A stretch of 43,341 nt of DNA, taken from a virus. Below are positions 16,351-24,115 of the stretch, piece after piece. The notes under the pieces are model-generated. The model was not told where the DNA came from, ran no database searches, and worked only from the letters and a program-made list of their open reading frames with translations. The stretch's first letter is position 1; each line of letters opens with the position of its first letter. The stretch is taken from the IMG/VR virus record IMGVR_UViG_3300031231_000005, positions 1 through 43,341 of that record. One strand, given 5' to 3'. The translations under genes were made by a program, and so were the position numbers.

Positions 16351-17034
16351 GTGACCCAGCGGGACATCCTGTTTATGGACCTAGCCCAACCAGCAGAGAT
16401 GGGCATATGGATAGATGACGACCAGACCTTTCAAGCTGCCATGGACGCAGTGGCTGGAAGCGTCGGGGCGTACTACTCGTTCGACTATAGTGGTCTATTG
16501 AGGTTGGGCATATTAAATGCTCCTGTTGCCATAGACTCAATTCTGACAATACGAGACTACGATTTGGTGGACATTCCGGAGCGGGTGCCTCCAAAGGACA
16601 ACGGAGTTCCAGCCTTTAACGTAACGGTCAACTACGCCAAGATTTGGACGATACAAGATTCAGACCTAGCGTCGGTAGTTACGCCAGCTGCAAGAATGCA
16701 ATTGGCCCAAGAATACCGTTCAGTGAAAGCTGAAGATCTGACGGTCAAGAACCAGTGGCTGATGGCCTTGGAAATCGACCAAGACACGCTTATGGCGGAT
16801 ATAGTCGCCGCAACCACGGAAGCCAACCGCCTACTCAGCTTATACAAGGTCCGCCGCGATATCTTCAACATATCAGTTCCCATGGATCTGCTGACCGACA
16901 ACCAGCTTAGAATCGGAAGCACCGTGAGAATGGTCCTGAACCGCTTCAACATGTCCGCAGGCAAGTACTTCCTTATAATAGGAACGAGAATAGAGCTCGA
17001 AACTCGCCAAGCCGGCCTGACGCTCTGGGGGTAA
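15553..17034 (+). CDS. SPRY-like module fused to the C-terminal half of the tail hub protein
   Basis: 493 residues in three parts. Residues 1-187 look like a SPRY/concanavalin-type beta sandwich: KYWEITHDLVNGGDTQVGVA, SISYNAGGTVNLNG, VNSKIWFRKNGGNWDNNGTH. Residues about 191-265 hold three related strand units (TLTVGTKALSFNEQTVNF, LVLSVVKKQLNFNEQPVTL, TLTVLPTSLGFSTQPVQL). From Val 267 the sequence is the missing back half of the hub family: DLAQPAEMGIWIDDDQTFQ, AVAGSVGAYYSFDYSG, then the strand-rich end. SPRY-like folds bind proteins or sugars, so the front may be a host-contact or virion-contact module. ATG 15553 follows a tandem TAG and TGA. Confidence 0.75.
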   Translation: MTTTWNPSDADVACALSNANLTATCTGGGSGFRGVRATISITGLKYWEITHDLVNGGDTQVGVANGTAGIFDFGGGVDNDSISYNAGGTVNLNGSSLGSIGSYTTGDVTGIAYDSVNSKIWFRKNGGNWDNNGTHNPATNTGGYSISAITGADFPYVNVNTNGSASTVNFGATAFVTAPPSGFTGIDGSSTYTLTVGTKALSFNEQTVNFVRHLVLSVVKKQLNFNEQPVTLTYGMPGAHTLTVLPTSLGFSTQPVQLTPHLLTTTVTQRDILFMDLAQPAEMGIWIDDDQTFQAAMDAVAGSVGAYYSFDYSGLLRLGILNAPVAIDSILTIRDYDLVDIPERVPPKDNGVPAFNVTVNYAKIWTIQDSDLASVVTPAARMQLAQEYRSVKAEDLTVKNQWLMALEIDQDTLMADIVAATTEANRLLSLYKVRRDIFNISVPMDLLTDNQLRIGSTVRMVLNRFNMSAGKYFLIIGTRIELETRQAGLTLWG

Positions 17035-17035
17035 A

Positions 17036-17893
17036 ATGGCGAACGCAATCATCGGTTACGCTAATTGCGTGGATGCGGCGACGATAGACGGAGGCTCGTG
17101 GGAAACCTCATTGCCCATTCGCAACCTACAGACGAGGAAGCTAGGACAAGTCGCGAGATCCACCTCGCTGAGCCTTTCCTCGACGCAATTTCGAGTGGAC
17201 GCTGGCCAAGACGCACTAATTAGAGTGATAGGTTTGGTGGGCCACTCACTGTCCGTGGATGCGCAATTCCGTGTTTACAGCAGCGACATCACGGACTTCT
17301 CCAACATTCTGAGCGACAGCGGTTGGACCGACGTATTCCCAGCCGTTTATTCAAGCGACGACCTGGAGTGGGAAGCTCCGAACTGGTTCACCGGAAGGTA
17401 CACACCAGCGGAACTGGAAGGCTTCACAAAGAACCTGATCTACGCTCTGCCTGCACCCACTCAGGTCCGTTACTGGAAGTTCGAATTCGACGACAGATCC
17501 AACGCGGCTCAATTTATCGACATCGGGCGGTTGTTTATGGGCCCAGGTTGGCAACCAAAAACTAACATAGCTTATGGCGCTAGCATAGCCTGGGAGACCT
17601 CGACGGACACCCAGAAGGCGCTATCAGGGGCTCGCTATTTCGACCGGCGTAACCCATATAGAGTGGCTAAATTCACCACCGATTGGATGACCGAAAGCGA
17701 AGGGAACGCCAATGCCTTCGAGATACAAAGACGTTCGGGTCTAGACGGTGAAGTCCTGTTCGTGTTCGACCCAGACGATACAGTTCATAGAATTAGACGA
17801 CAGTTCCTGGGTCACTTGAGGCAGCTGTCACCCGTGGAATACCCCACAGTAAACTCAACCAAAACCGGCTGGGAAATAGAGGAACTCATATAA
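17036..17893 (+). CDS. Distal tail protein, family unnamed
   Basis: 285 residues, beta-rich. MANAIIGYANCVDAATIDGG, SLPIRNLQTRKLGQVARS, then IRVIGLVGHSLS and VRYWKFEFDDRSN (about 142-154) suggest a jelly-roll or discoidin-like fold, followed by QFIDIGRLFMGPGWQP. The C-terminal part has FEIQRRSGLDGEVLFVFDP. I recognise this as a protein that regularly accompanies the hub family in phage tail clusters, but not its precise function; a baseplate or tail-tip component is most likely. It starts one base after the hub stop and overlaps the next gene by one base. Confidence 0.65.
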   Translation: MANAIIGYANCVDAATIDGGSWETSLPIRNLQTRKLGQVARSTSLSLSSTQFRVDAGQDALIRVIGLVGHSLSVDAQFRVYSSDITDFSNILSDSGWTDVFPAVYSSDDLEWEAPNWFTGRYTPAELEGFTKNLIYALPAPTQVRYWKFEFDDRSNAAQFIDIGRLFMGPGWQPKTNIAYGASIAWETSTDTQKALSGARYFDRRNPYRVAKFTTDWMTESEGNANAFEIQRRSGLDGEVLFVFDPDDTVHRIRRQFLGHLRQLSPVEYPTVNSTKTGWEIEELI

Positions 17894-18849
17894 TGGTGAA
17901 CTCTGTCACCTTCCTCTCCTCAGTGGGTGGAGACGGCTCTACCGTCACAGACGACAGCAACCCGACGACGGGACTAGGGAACGGTGGTCACCGCATCAGG
18001 CTAGTGCCGTCATTCTCCAATATAGTCAACATTGCCCAAAATGTGGTGAACAACGCGCTGTCTGCCGCGGCTTCGGCAGCAACGGCCCTGAATGCACCAG
18101 GAACTTCAGCTACTAGCACCACGTCGAACGACATAACCGGTGCGGTGGGTACAGATAAGACCTTTACGATACAAACGGGCAAGTCCCTTGTTCCCGGTAT
18201 GGCCGTTATTATGGCCAGGACCTCGGCACCCGCAACCCAAGCTCTAGTGGGCGTAGTCAAGACCTACAACTCCGGTACCGGCTCTATAGTGATCAGCGTG
18301 GGTTCCATAACAGGAACCGGCACGAGCATAACCGACTGGACTTTGAGTCTCACCGCCACTGTGGCAGGGAGTGTGGGAACCTCACGCACAATCTCAGCCG
18401 CAGGACTGGCGACAGGCGGTGGTACGCTCGCAGCAGACAGAACCATTACAGTTACAGCTGCAACGGGCGCTCAAAACGCGGCAGGATCATTAAGCAACGT
18501 AGCACTTACCCCGGCATCCTACGCAGCCTCACTCTCCCCGCAAACCTTGACGGACGGAGCTACCGTCAACTGGGACATGGGCCAATCGCTTGTGGCCAAG
18601 TTGACGCTAGCAGGGAACCGCACACTGGCCAAACCTACCAATTATAGGGTGGGAGAGACCTGGCAGCTATGGGTCGTACAAGACGGCACCGGCGGTAGGA
18701 CCCTAGCCTTTAACACTTGCTATAAGTGGGGAGCTAAAGGTACCCAATCGTTGTCCTCAGCCGCAGGCACATTGGATTTAATCAGTGTGACCTGCCTGGA
18801 TGCGGACGGAACCAACCCAATCTTTAGACTATCAATCGACAAGGGCTAA
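17893..18849 (+). CDS. Tail fibre-like structural protein
   Basis: 318 residues, very rich in Thr, Ala, Ser and Gly, of low complexity and beta-prone. The segment TNPTTGLGNGG is followed by NVVNNALSAAASAATALNAP, a short helical Ala/Ser stretch as found in trimeric fibre stalks. The repetitive beta region (about 80-200) includes GTSRTISAAGLATGGGTLAA, a motif family seen in phage tail fibres. The end, LVAKLTLAGNRTLAKP...GETWQLWVVQDGTGGRTLAF (about 236-276), is a head-like domain also common in fibres. A trimeric fibre or tip spike is likely. Receptor specificity cannot be read. Confidence 0.65.
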   Translation: MVNSVTFLSSVGGDGSTVTDDSNPTTGLGNGGHRIRLVPSFSNIVNIAQNVVNNALSAAASAATALNAPGTSATSTTSNDITGAVGTDKTFTIQTGKSLVPGMAVIMARTSAPATQALVGVVKTYNSGTGSIVISVGSITGTGTSITDWTLSLTATVAGSVGTSRTISAAGLATGGGTLAADRTITVTAATGAQNAAGSLSNVALTPASYAASLSPQTLTDGATVNWDMGQSLVAKLTLAGNRTLAKPTNYRVGETWQLWVVQDGTGGRTLAFNTCYKWGAKGTQSLSSAAGTLDLISVTCLDADGTNPIFRLSIDKG

Positions 18850-18850
18850 C

Positions 18851-19813
18851 ATGGCCAATAGGTCCCTCCTTACGACAAGAACACCCGTCCCGCGCCGCTT
18901 TGCTATCAGCCCCAGCTGGTTAGGGAAAACGGTGTGGGATCTGGATGTCGATGGCGTCTTGAGCATACCCATTGCTGGTCAATACACAATAACACCAGTA
19001 GCTACATTTACCGCACTAGTGAAGATGTGGGGAGGCGGAGGAAGCCCAGCTTACCTGGACGCTCACTACAGCGGTGGCGCGGGAGGTTACGCGCAGGGCA
19101 TAATCACCTTTACCGTCTCGACCCCATACGGGATAATCATAGGCGGGGTTGGTGACTACGCTGCCTACGGTAACGCCAATCCATATGGGGCAGGTGGCAG
19201 CACAGTCTCATATCCGACAGTGTCTTACCCAGGGGGCGCGGGTGGAGGATACTCGCAAATCTACATCTTCGGATCAGGCCCACCTGCAAATCCAGCTATA
19301 TTGCTGGCTGGAGGCGGAGGAGGTGCTGGCTGGGGCGCTTTGGGAGGTGCTGGCGGTGGAGCCATAGGCCTAGCAGGAACTACCTATGGCACCGCCGAAG
19401 GCGGGCAACCAGGAACCCAGGTGGGTCCAGGTAGAGGCGGAAACGGCGCTACTCCAGGTAACGGGGGATCCCCAGCACATGGAGCGGGCGGTGCGGGAGC
19501 AAGCGCGTCATTAGTGGCAACTGTGTCAAGTGGAGGCGGAGGCGGCGGATGGTTCGGCGGCGGTTCCGGCGGCATCGGAACTAACGATGTTTACGGAGGT
19601 TCGGCAGGCGGCGGCGGCGGTTCTGGCTACTTCGACCCAGCCTATGTGCAGTCGCCGTACTTAGAAGCAGGCTATGCCCCTACAACATGGCCGACCTTTA
19701 AGGGGAAGCCAGGAAACTTCGCCGACGTAATGAGAGGAAGCTCTGGTCAACCCGCGGGTTACGACAACGATGTTTACGCCCAAGCTGACGCTGGTCGAGT
19801 GATCTTGATCTAA
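18851..19813 (+). CDS. Glycine-rich tail tip protein, probable adhesin
   Basis: 320 residues from ATG 18851; a longer reading from 18800 overlaps the previous gene and is unlikely. After a short N-terminal region (residues 1-50), the body is dominated by glycine-rich motifs such as KMWGGGGSPAYL, SGGAGGYAQGIITF, LAGGGGGAGWGALGGAGGG, SSGGGGGGWFGGGSGGIG and SAGGGGGSGYF. This matches the Gly_rich family of phage and cell-surface proteins, where polyglycine-II helices can display receptor-binding loops. At the end of the tail cluster it is the best candidate for receptor binding in this window. The runs of Gly codons also make it a likely site of length change and recombination. Confidence 0.7.
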   Translation: MANRSLLTTRTPVPRRFAISPSWLGKTVWDLDVDGVLSIPIAGQYTITPVATFTALVKMWGGGGSPAYLDAHYSGGAGGYAQGIITFTVSTPYGIIIGGVGDYAAYGNANPYGAGGSTVSYPTVSYPGGAGGGYSQIYIFGSGPPANPAILLAGGGGGAGWGALGGAGGGAIGLAGTTYGTAEGGQPGTQVGPGRGGNGATPGNGGSPAHGAGGAGASASLVATVSSGGGGGGWFGGGSGGIGTNDVYGGSAGGGGGSGYFDPAYVQSPYLEAGYAPTTWPTFKGKPGNFADVMRGSSGQPAGYDNDVYAQADAGRVILI

Positions 19814-19822
19814 GGAAACGCT

Positions 19823-20539
19823 ATGACTGCTTATGCTCTCTATGATGGTGTTGCGGCTATAGAATTAGCGCCTAACGCACCCTTCGTGGGATTGACAGGA
19901 AACCTTTACCCAGCCTCTGTCTTTACCCTTTGGGATGATTCACAGAGAGCTGCGATTGGCGTTTACCCGATAGTGGAGCCTTCCCCACCAGACTATGACC
20001 AGATAATCACCAGTAACAACCTCGTTGTTACAGCGGGTCCAATAGTGACCAGAGAATACGTTACCACAGACATGACCATCTCAGACCTGAACGACCTGCA
20101 GGTGAATGAACTTCAAGTATTACACGGGTTCTACACTGACGACAAAGGATTCTACCACCCACCCTCAGAAAGAACATCTGGAGGTGGATTAGACACCAGA
20201 TACGCTTACCGGAACGCATCGGTGGCAGCTATCACCGTATTTGCAGACAAAGCCCAAGCTGCCATAGAAAACGGAGCTTCGCCGGGAGACTTCGACTGGC
20301 ACCCAGATTACCCAGGATTCACCTTTCCGGATGTGCAAGGCACCCCCCACACCTTCGACGCTTTCGACTTCGTAGCATTAGCAGACTCCATGGCCTTCTA
20401 CGCCAGAAGCATTCACTTCAACTGGCAGAACTGGACGGCGCTCTGCTTCTTCTACACAGACACTAACGATAGAGCAGGTCTCATGTCTTTAAGACCAGCT
20501 TACCAGACGGAAGACAACTGGTACACGCAACCTTACTAG
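19823..20539 (+). CDS. Tail-region protein, possibly fibre-associated
   Basis: 238 residues, not firmly recognised. The N-terminal piece with DSQRAAIGVYPIVEPSPPDY (about 48-67) resembles a motif seen in proteins encoded beside phage tail fibres. The C-terminal half (DTRYAYRNASVAAITVFADK, then a Trp/Phe-rich end with HFNWQNW) is compatible with a DUF4376-like fibre-associated domain. It follows the Gly-rich gene by nine bases and precedes the holin-like gene by nine. It may help attach or assemble the tip adhesin. It has no signal peptide and no coiled coil. Confidence 0.5.
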   Translation: MTAYALYDGVAAIELAPNAPFVGLTGNLYPASVFTLWDDSQRAAIGVYPIVEPSPPDYDQIITSNNLVVTAGPIVTREYVTTDMTISDLNDLQVNELQVLHGFYTDDKGFYHPPSERTSGGGLDTRYAYRNASVAAITVFADKAQAAIENGASPGDFDWHPDYPGFTFPDVQGTPHTFDAFDFVALADSMAFYARSIHFNWQNWTALCFFYTDTNDRAGLMSLRPAYQTEDNWYTQPY

Positions 20540-20548
20540 GAGCTAGAA

Positions 20549-20920
20549 ATGGCAGGTACAGCCAAAGATCACCCATTGAAGGCTCTACTACTAGCCCCCG
20601 TGGAGATCAGACTAGTGAGAGTTACGGTAATAGTTACCCTCGTCGCTAGCACAGCCTACGCAGGGTGGCTACTACTGAAGGTTCCAGTATTATCAGTGAA
20701 CAAGACAGAAATCGGCATGGTCTTGGGTTGGCTCGTAGCCAAATCAGGGACTGCCGTAGACTGGTTGTTCGGGAGTTCTGAGGGGGGCGCTCGGCGAGCA
20801 GATGCTACCGCCACAGGAGCATTGAACGCTCCGCCCCCAGAAGCTACAGTGATTACACCGGGGACCGGCGGAAGAGTCGAAGCCCAGGTTACTACACCTG
20901 CAGACCCAGTGGAGGGGTAA
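20549..20920 (+). CDS. Holin-like membrane protein
   Basis: 123 residues. One hydrophobic segment lies at about 22-48 (VRVTVIVTLVASTAYAGWLL). A second segment with IGMVLGWLVAKSGTAVDW ends in LFGSSEGG (about 55-78), very like the VLG...W.FGSS end of a well-known phage holin family. The polar C-terminal tail (80-123) is Ala/Pro/Thr-rich. Holins form holes in the inner membrane at a set time and release or activate the endolysin. The following Rz/Rz1-type genes support a lysis cassette. GGAG precedes ATG 20549 by eight bases. Confidence 0.72.
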   Translation: MAGTAKDHPLKALLLAPVEIRLVRVTVIVTLVASTAYAGWLLLKVPVLSVNKTEIGMVLGWLVAKSGTAVDWLFGSSEGGARRADATATGALNAPPPEATVITPGTGGRVEAQVTTPADPVEG

Positions 20921-21334
20921 ATGATCTACAAGCTCCTCTTCAAGGGCTTGAGTTTCTTCGCCGTCGGGGCGGCCGTTTACATACTTTACCTGCAAACCAC
21001 AGCATACTTGAAAGAGCACCAACGCTTAAAGACAGCGGAAGCAACGCTCACCCAAGAGCTGGATCGCAAGCAGTCAGAGTTAGACGACCTCAACAGAACA
21101 AATAAAATTAGAGAGGACCAGCAAACTCATGCGCGAAGCATCGGAGATGCCGCCGCCACTGCTCAAGTTGAGCGAGCCAGAGCCTACGCAGACGTCAGGC
21201 GACTCATTCTTCAAGCATCACCGTCTGAAGACGGGCCTGCTGCTCCTGTCCTGCGCAACACTATTGACCGGCTGTACGCACCCGATCAAACCAAAGTTGG
21301 AAATACGGACAGACTTTCTGATCCCGCAGGTTGA
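20921..21334 (+). CDS. Rz-like inner membrane spanin
   Basis: 137 residues. One N-terminal transmembrane segment (LLFKGLSFFAVGAAVYILYL, residues 4-23) is followed by a long charged helical or coiled-coil region (about 25-100). That is the standard form of an i-spanin: anchored in the inner membrane with its body in the periplasm. A lipoprotein gene overlaps its 3' half in another frame, as expected for Rz/Rz1 pairs. The two subunits bridge the envelope and disrupt the outer membrane at the end of lysis, so the host should be Gram-negative. Confidence 0.78.
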   Translation: MIYKLLFKGLSFFAVGAAVYILYLQTTAYLKEHQRLKTAEATLTQELDRKQSELDDLNRTNKIREDQQTHARSIGDAAATAQVERARAYADVRRLILQASPSEDGPAAPVLRNTIDRLYAPDQTKVGNTDRLSDPAG

Positions 21335-21545
21335 CCCCAGGATAGAGACCTGCCCACCCTGGCCAGAAAAGCCAAGCGACACATCAAAGCAGAGCGCCGC
21401 CGCAGGTCTCCTCAACGACGGCAAAGAGGCTTACGACACCTGTAACGCAAACCTCAACGCAGTCGTACAGACCTTGAAAGACGCCATCAGCCAGCTGATG
21501 GAAATCAAGGACGAGCTGACCAAAACACCTGACTCCACCCACTAA
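21129..21545 (+). CDS. Rz1-like outer membrane spanin lipoprotein
   Basis: 138 residues as read from ATG 21129. A signal peptide with lipobox LTGC (Cys about residue 49) follows the charged HHRLK and the hydrophobic LLLLSCATLL stretch. The 30 residues before the signal are unusually long, so the true start may lie further in; ATG 21147 or a non-ATG start are alternatives. The first 206 bases overlap the Rz-like gene in a different frame. The mature part is short, Pro-containing and without other motifs, as usual for o-spanins. Confidence 0.72.
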   Translation: MREASEMPPPLLKLSEPEPTQTSGDSFFKHHRLKTGLLLLSCATLLTGCTHPIKPKLEIRTDFLIPQVDPRIETCPPWPEKPSDTSKQSAAAGLLNDGKEAYDTCNANLNAVVQTLKDAISQLMEIKDELTKTPDSTH

Positions 21546-21598
21546 CTAGATACGACTGGTCCAGTAATCCGGTACTCTAGTCGAAGACGCGAGTGCTG

Positions 21599-21823
21599 AT
21601 GGAACAGATCCTCGATAAGGTATTAACTGATGGCAATATGGCCTCAGCTTTACTACTCGGGGCTCTAGTTTGGGTCACCCGTCAATGGCTAAAAGAACGA
21701 ACCGACCACATCACAGCTCTGCGGGGGCAGATAGAGCAACAAGCTGCCTACGTAAGATGGTCCGAGAACCTGAAGGGCGTATTGGACCGTGTCGTGGCAG
21801 CTCTAGATCAGAGAGCCCGATAA
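21599..21823 (+). CDS. Small single-span membrane protein, lysis-associated
   Basis: 74 residues from ATG 21599 (a GTG at 21593 would add two). One transmembrane segment (ASALLLGALVWVTRQWL, about 15-31) is followed by a charged helical tail with YVRWSENLKGVLDRVVAALD. It lies after the spanin genes, so it may be a second holin, an antiholin or another lysis regulator. It could equally be an unrelated membrane protein. No family recognised. Confidence 0.6.
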   Translation: MEQILDKVLTDGNMASALLLGALVWVTRQWLKERTDHITALRGQIEQQAAYVRWSENLKGVLDRVVAALDQRAR

Positions 21824-21827
21824 AGCT

Positions 21828-22028
21828 ATGAAACTGATCCCCGAGCTACGGATATTCAACACCCGCAATGACACACGTTACAGCGGTGGTGTACGAGACT
21901 TGAAATCCTTGAAAGAGGAAACATCACAACGAGCCAGTGAGTCTACGCGTCAGTTAGAGAAGGCTTTTGGTGAATTGGAAAAGTCTTTGAGTAGAGTGGG
22001 ACGCGCGAATGGACACGGTCGTACTTAA
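21828..22028 (+). CDS. Small unrecognised charged protein
   Basis: 66 residues, not recognised. The N-terminus (MKLIPELRIFNTRNDTRYSG) is followed by a strongly charged helical stretch with heptad-like spacing (SLKEETSQRASESTRQLEKA). It starts four bases after the previous stop and overlaps the next start by 20 bases. Its place suggests co-translation with the two membrane protein genes. Function unknown. Confidence 0.5.
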   Translation: MKLIPELRIFNTRNDTRYSGGVRDLKSLKEETSQRASESTRQLEKAFGELEKSLSRVGRANGHGRT

Positions 22029-22437
22029 CGCCCTAGTACTGGCAATGTACCCATATCTAATAGTCGGGGCCCTCGGGGCCTCGATTTATTATGGGTGGGC
22101 CGCCTGGAAACTACGCGAGACGAAGATCCAACTCTGGTGGCTGTCGATCGGCATCACCCTCTCTATGGGTTCCGCCTGCGCAGAGAACCTCTACTGGGCT
22201 GCATCCAGACTAGCTCCCAACTGGCCGAATGACAGAGCCCTTTCTTTTATAGCTATTCCGATAATGAAGGCTGTATTCGCATTAGGTGCATGGATGCACC
22301 TATACGTTGCAGTATCTCTGAACACGAACCCCAAACCGAGCGTTTGGTTCAAGAGATCAATGCTGTTGGGTTCGCTGGTGTTTCTCGTGACCTATCCCAT
22401 CTTAACCTACCAAATAGCGATACACCATCTAGCCTAG
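22009..22437 (+). CDS. Polytopic membrane protein of unknown function
   Basis: 142 residues with four probable transmembrane segments: about 8-28 (LVLAMYPYLIVGALGASIYY), 42-62, 82-102 (FIAIPIMKAVFALGAWMHLY) and 118-138 (MLLGSLVFLVTYPILTYQIA). Conserved-looking polar spots include CAENLYW between segments 2 and 3. It is not recognised. Roles in lysis control, superinfection exclusion or host membrane change are all possible; no evidence separates them. It ends the lysis/membrane cassette, and the next gene begins the replication block 28 bases later. Confidence 0.55.
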   Translation: MDTVVLNALVLAMYPYLIVGALGASIYYGWAAWKLRETKIQLWWLSIGITLSMGSACAENLYWAASRLAPNWPNDRALSFIAIPIMKAVFALGAWMHLYVAVSLNTNPKPSVWFKRSMLLGSLVFLVTYPILTYQIAIHHLA

Positions 22438-22465
22438 CGGGTGGTGAACGTCCGCCTTAAAAGGT

Positions 22466-24115
22466 ATGAGTCGAGGCATGGACGCGCAATATATTAAGAC
22501 GGCCGACAAACTGGCCCTGAAACCCAACGCATACTTCACCAAGATAAGTACACCGTACCGATACCAGGTACGGGGCGTCTTGATGATGTTGATGCGCCCA
22601 AGGATGATTCTTGGAGATGACGTCGGGATTGGGAAGACGATCCAAACCATCGTCGCATTCACTTACATAAAGGCCAAGAACCCCAACACGAAGGCAGTAG
22701 TCTTTACTGAAAAGAGCACCCTCCAACAATGGGTGGACGAGTTCGAGATGTTCTCGACCGGCATCAAGACGAAGATCGTCACGGCCGAGACTCACGTTGA
22801 TCCAGCGAATAGAATAGCCGCACTGAGGCTGGGCGAATACGACGTCATAATCACCACCTACAGCACAGCCTACGACTACAGCCAGTACCTACTAGAAGGA
22901 TTGGGAGACCGTTGGGTCTTCATAGGCGACGAGCCGAATTACTTCAAGAACCTAGACACCATGCTCCACCGGAACATGAACGGAATGGTCAACGGCGACA
23001 TCACCGGACACTGCTATCGTTCAGAGCGCTACAAGGATGAAGAAACAGGGAAGATGCGGGTACGGGAGATAATGATCCCTGGAACACCATGCATTCGAGC
23101 ATACGGGCTTACGGCTACCATTATCGAGAACAGACTGGAAGAAGCTTTCGGAGTGATGCGAGTCATTACACCAGGCACCTTCCCAGGGAAAGCTGACTTC
23201 GAGAAGAGGTACTGTGTCACCAAGAAGGTGCCAGGCATAAAAGCTAGAAAGGTCGTAGGCTACAAGAACCTTGATAAGTTCAGACAGGCCATAGAACCAG
23301 TCTTCTACGGTCGACTACAAGACGACCCTGAGGTGGAGCAGGACTTACCCGAAGTCATCTTCAAGGACCTGAACATTGAACTGGGAGATGCTCAAGGGCG
23401 GAAGCTCGTGGAAGCCACCGACCGACTCTTTGAGAACCCAGACGGGGTGATAAAGCAGGTGGACATCCTGCCGAGCTTGATACTGGCGCAGAAGATGGCT
23501 TCGGACCCAAGGATGGGAGGCTTCGATATAGTTGGAGCTAAGACCGAAGCCCTTATAGAAATGCTGCAGAACAGCCTAGCCGGAGAGCGGGTTGTTATAT
23601 TCTCCAAGTTCAGACAAGCTATTGACCTCATTGAGGCCGAGATCTTAAAGAGGAACATGGAGAAGCCGGTTAGAATTACCGGCCTTGAGACCTCCGAGCA
23701 GAGAGAAACCTCGAAGACTAGATTCATGAGCGACGACCCGATGAAACGGGCCAACATACTGCTTATGACCAGGGCGGGCCAGCGAGGCCTTAACCTTCAG
23801 AAAGGCGGAGTGCTCATCTTCTACGATATGCCGTGGTCCTACGGAGCCTACCGGCAAATCATCGGCCGGTTGAAGCGAACAGGATCCACCCAAACCCATA
23901 TCGCGGTTATCCACCTTCTGGGAAAGCTGAGTGCGAAGATGCAGGCGATGACAGGGGTGGATTTGACGATAGATCATCACACCTTGGCTACCGTGAGAAA
24001 GAAGTTCAGTCTTTGGCAAGCTATCACCGGAGACGTCAAGGAAATAGCTTCTATCGATGAGGCCCTGGTAGATGTATTCGAGGCCATCCGCAACTCGAAG
24101 AAATTGGCAGCATGA
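22466..24115 (+). CDS. SNF2-like superfamily 2 DNA helicase
   Basis: 549 residues. Helicase motifs in order: GDDVGIGKT (Walker A, residues 50-58), VVFTEKSTLQQW (motif Ia region), FIGDEPN (motif II, DEPN instead of the usual DEAH/DExH), YGLTATII (motif III), VVIFSKFRQAIDL (start of domain 2), RAGQRGLNLQKG (motif V) and QIIGRLKRTGSTQTH (motif VI, Q..GR..R.G). These place it with SNF2/DEAD-like phage helicases that move on duplex DNA in replication, recombination or repair. ATG 22466 has AAAAGG only one base upstream; ATG 22478 is an alternative start. ATGA overlap with the next gene. Confidence 0.85.
   Translation: MSRGMDAQYIKTADKLALKPNAYFTKISTPYRYQVRGVLMMLMRPRMILGDDVGIGKTIQTIVAFTYIKAKNPNTKAVVFTEKSTLQQWVDEFEMFSTGIKTKIVTAETHVDPANRIAALRLGEYDVIITTYSTAYDYSQYLLEGLGDRWVFIGDEPNYFKNLDTMLHRNMNGMVNGDITGHCYRSERYKDEETGKMRVREIMIPGTPCIRAYGLTATIIENRLEEAFGVMRVITPGTFPGKADFEKRYCVTKKVPGIKARKVVGYKNLDKFRQAIEPVFYGRLQDDPEVEQDLPEVIFKDLNIELGDAQGRKLVEATDRLFENPDGVIKQVDILPSLILAQKMASDPRMGGFDIVGAKTEALIEMLQNSLAGERVVIFSKFRQAIDLIEAEILKRNMEKPVRITGLETSEQRETSKTRFMSDDPMKRANILLMTRAGQRGLNLQKGGVLIFYDMPWSYGAYRQIIGRLKRTGSTQTHIAVIHLLGKLSAKMQAMTGVDLTIDHHTLATVRKKFSLWQAITGDVKEIASIDEALVDVFEAIRNSKKLAA

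Noticed and set aside
16974-16979. TATAAT inside the hub C-terminal part
   Set aside because: No -35 element at suitable distance; coding sequence explains it. TATAAT-like sites near 14463 and 25603 were rejected for the same reason.
19384-19575. Proline-rich - strand frame
   Set aside because: It is the complement of glycine codons in the Gly-rich tail gene.
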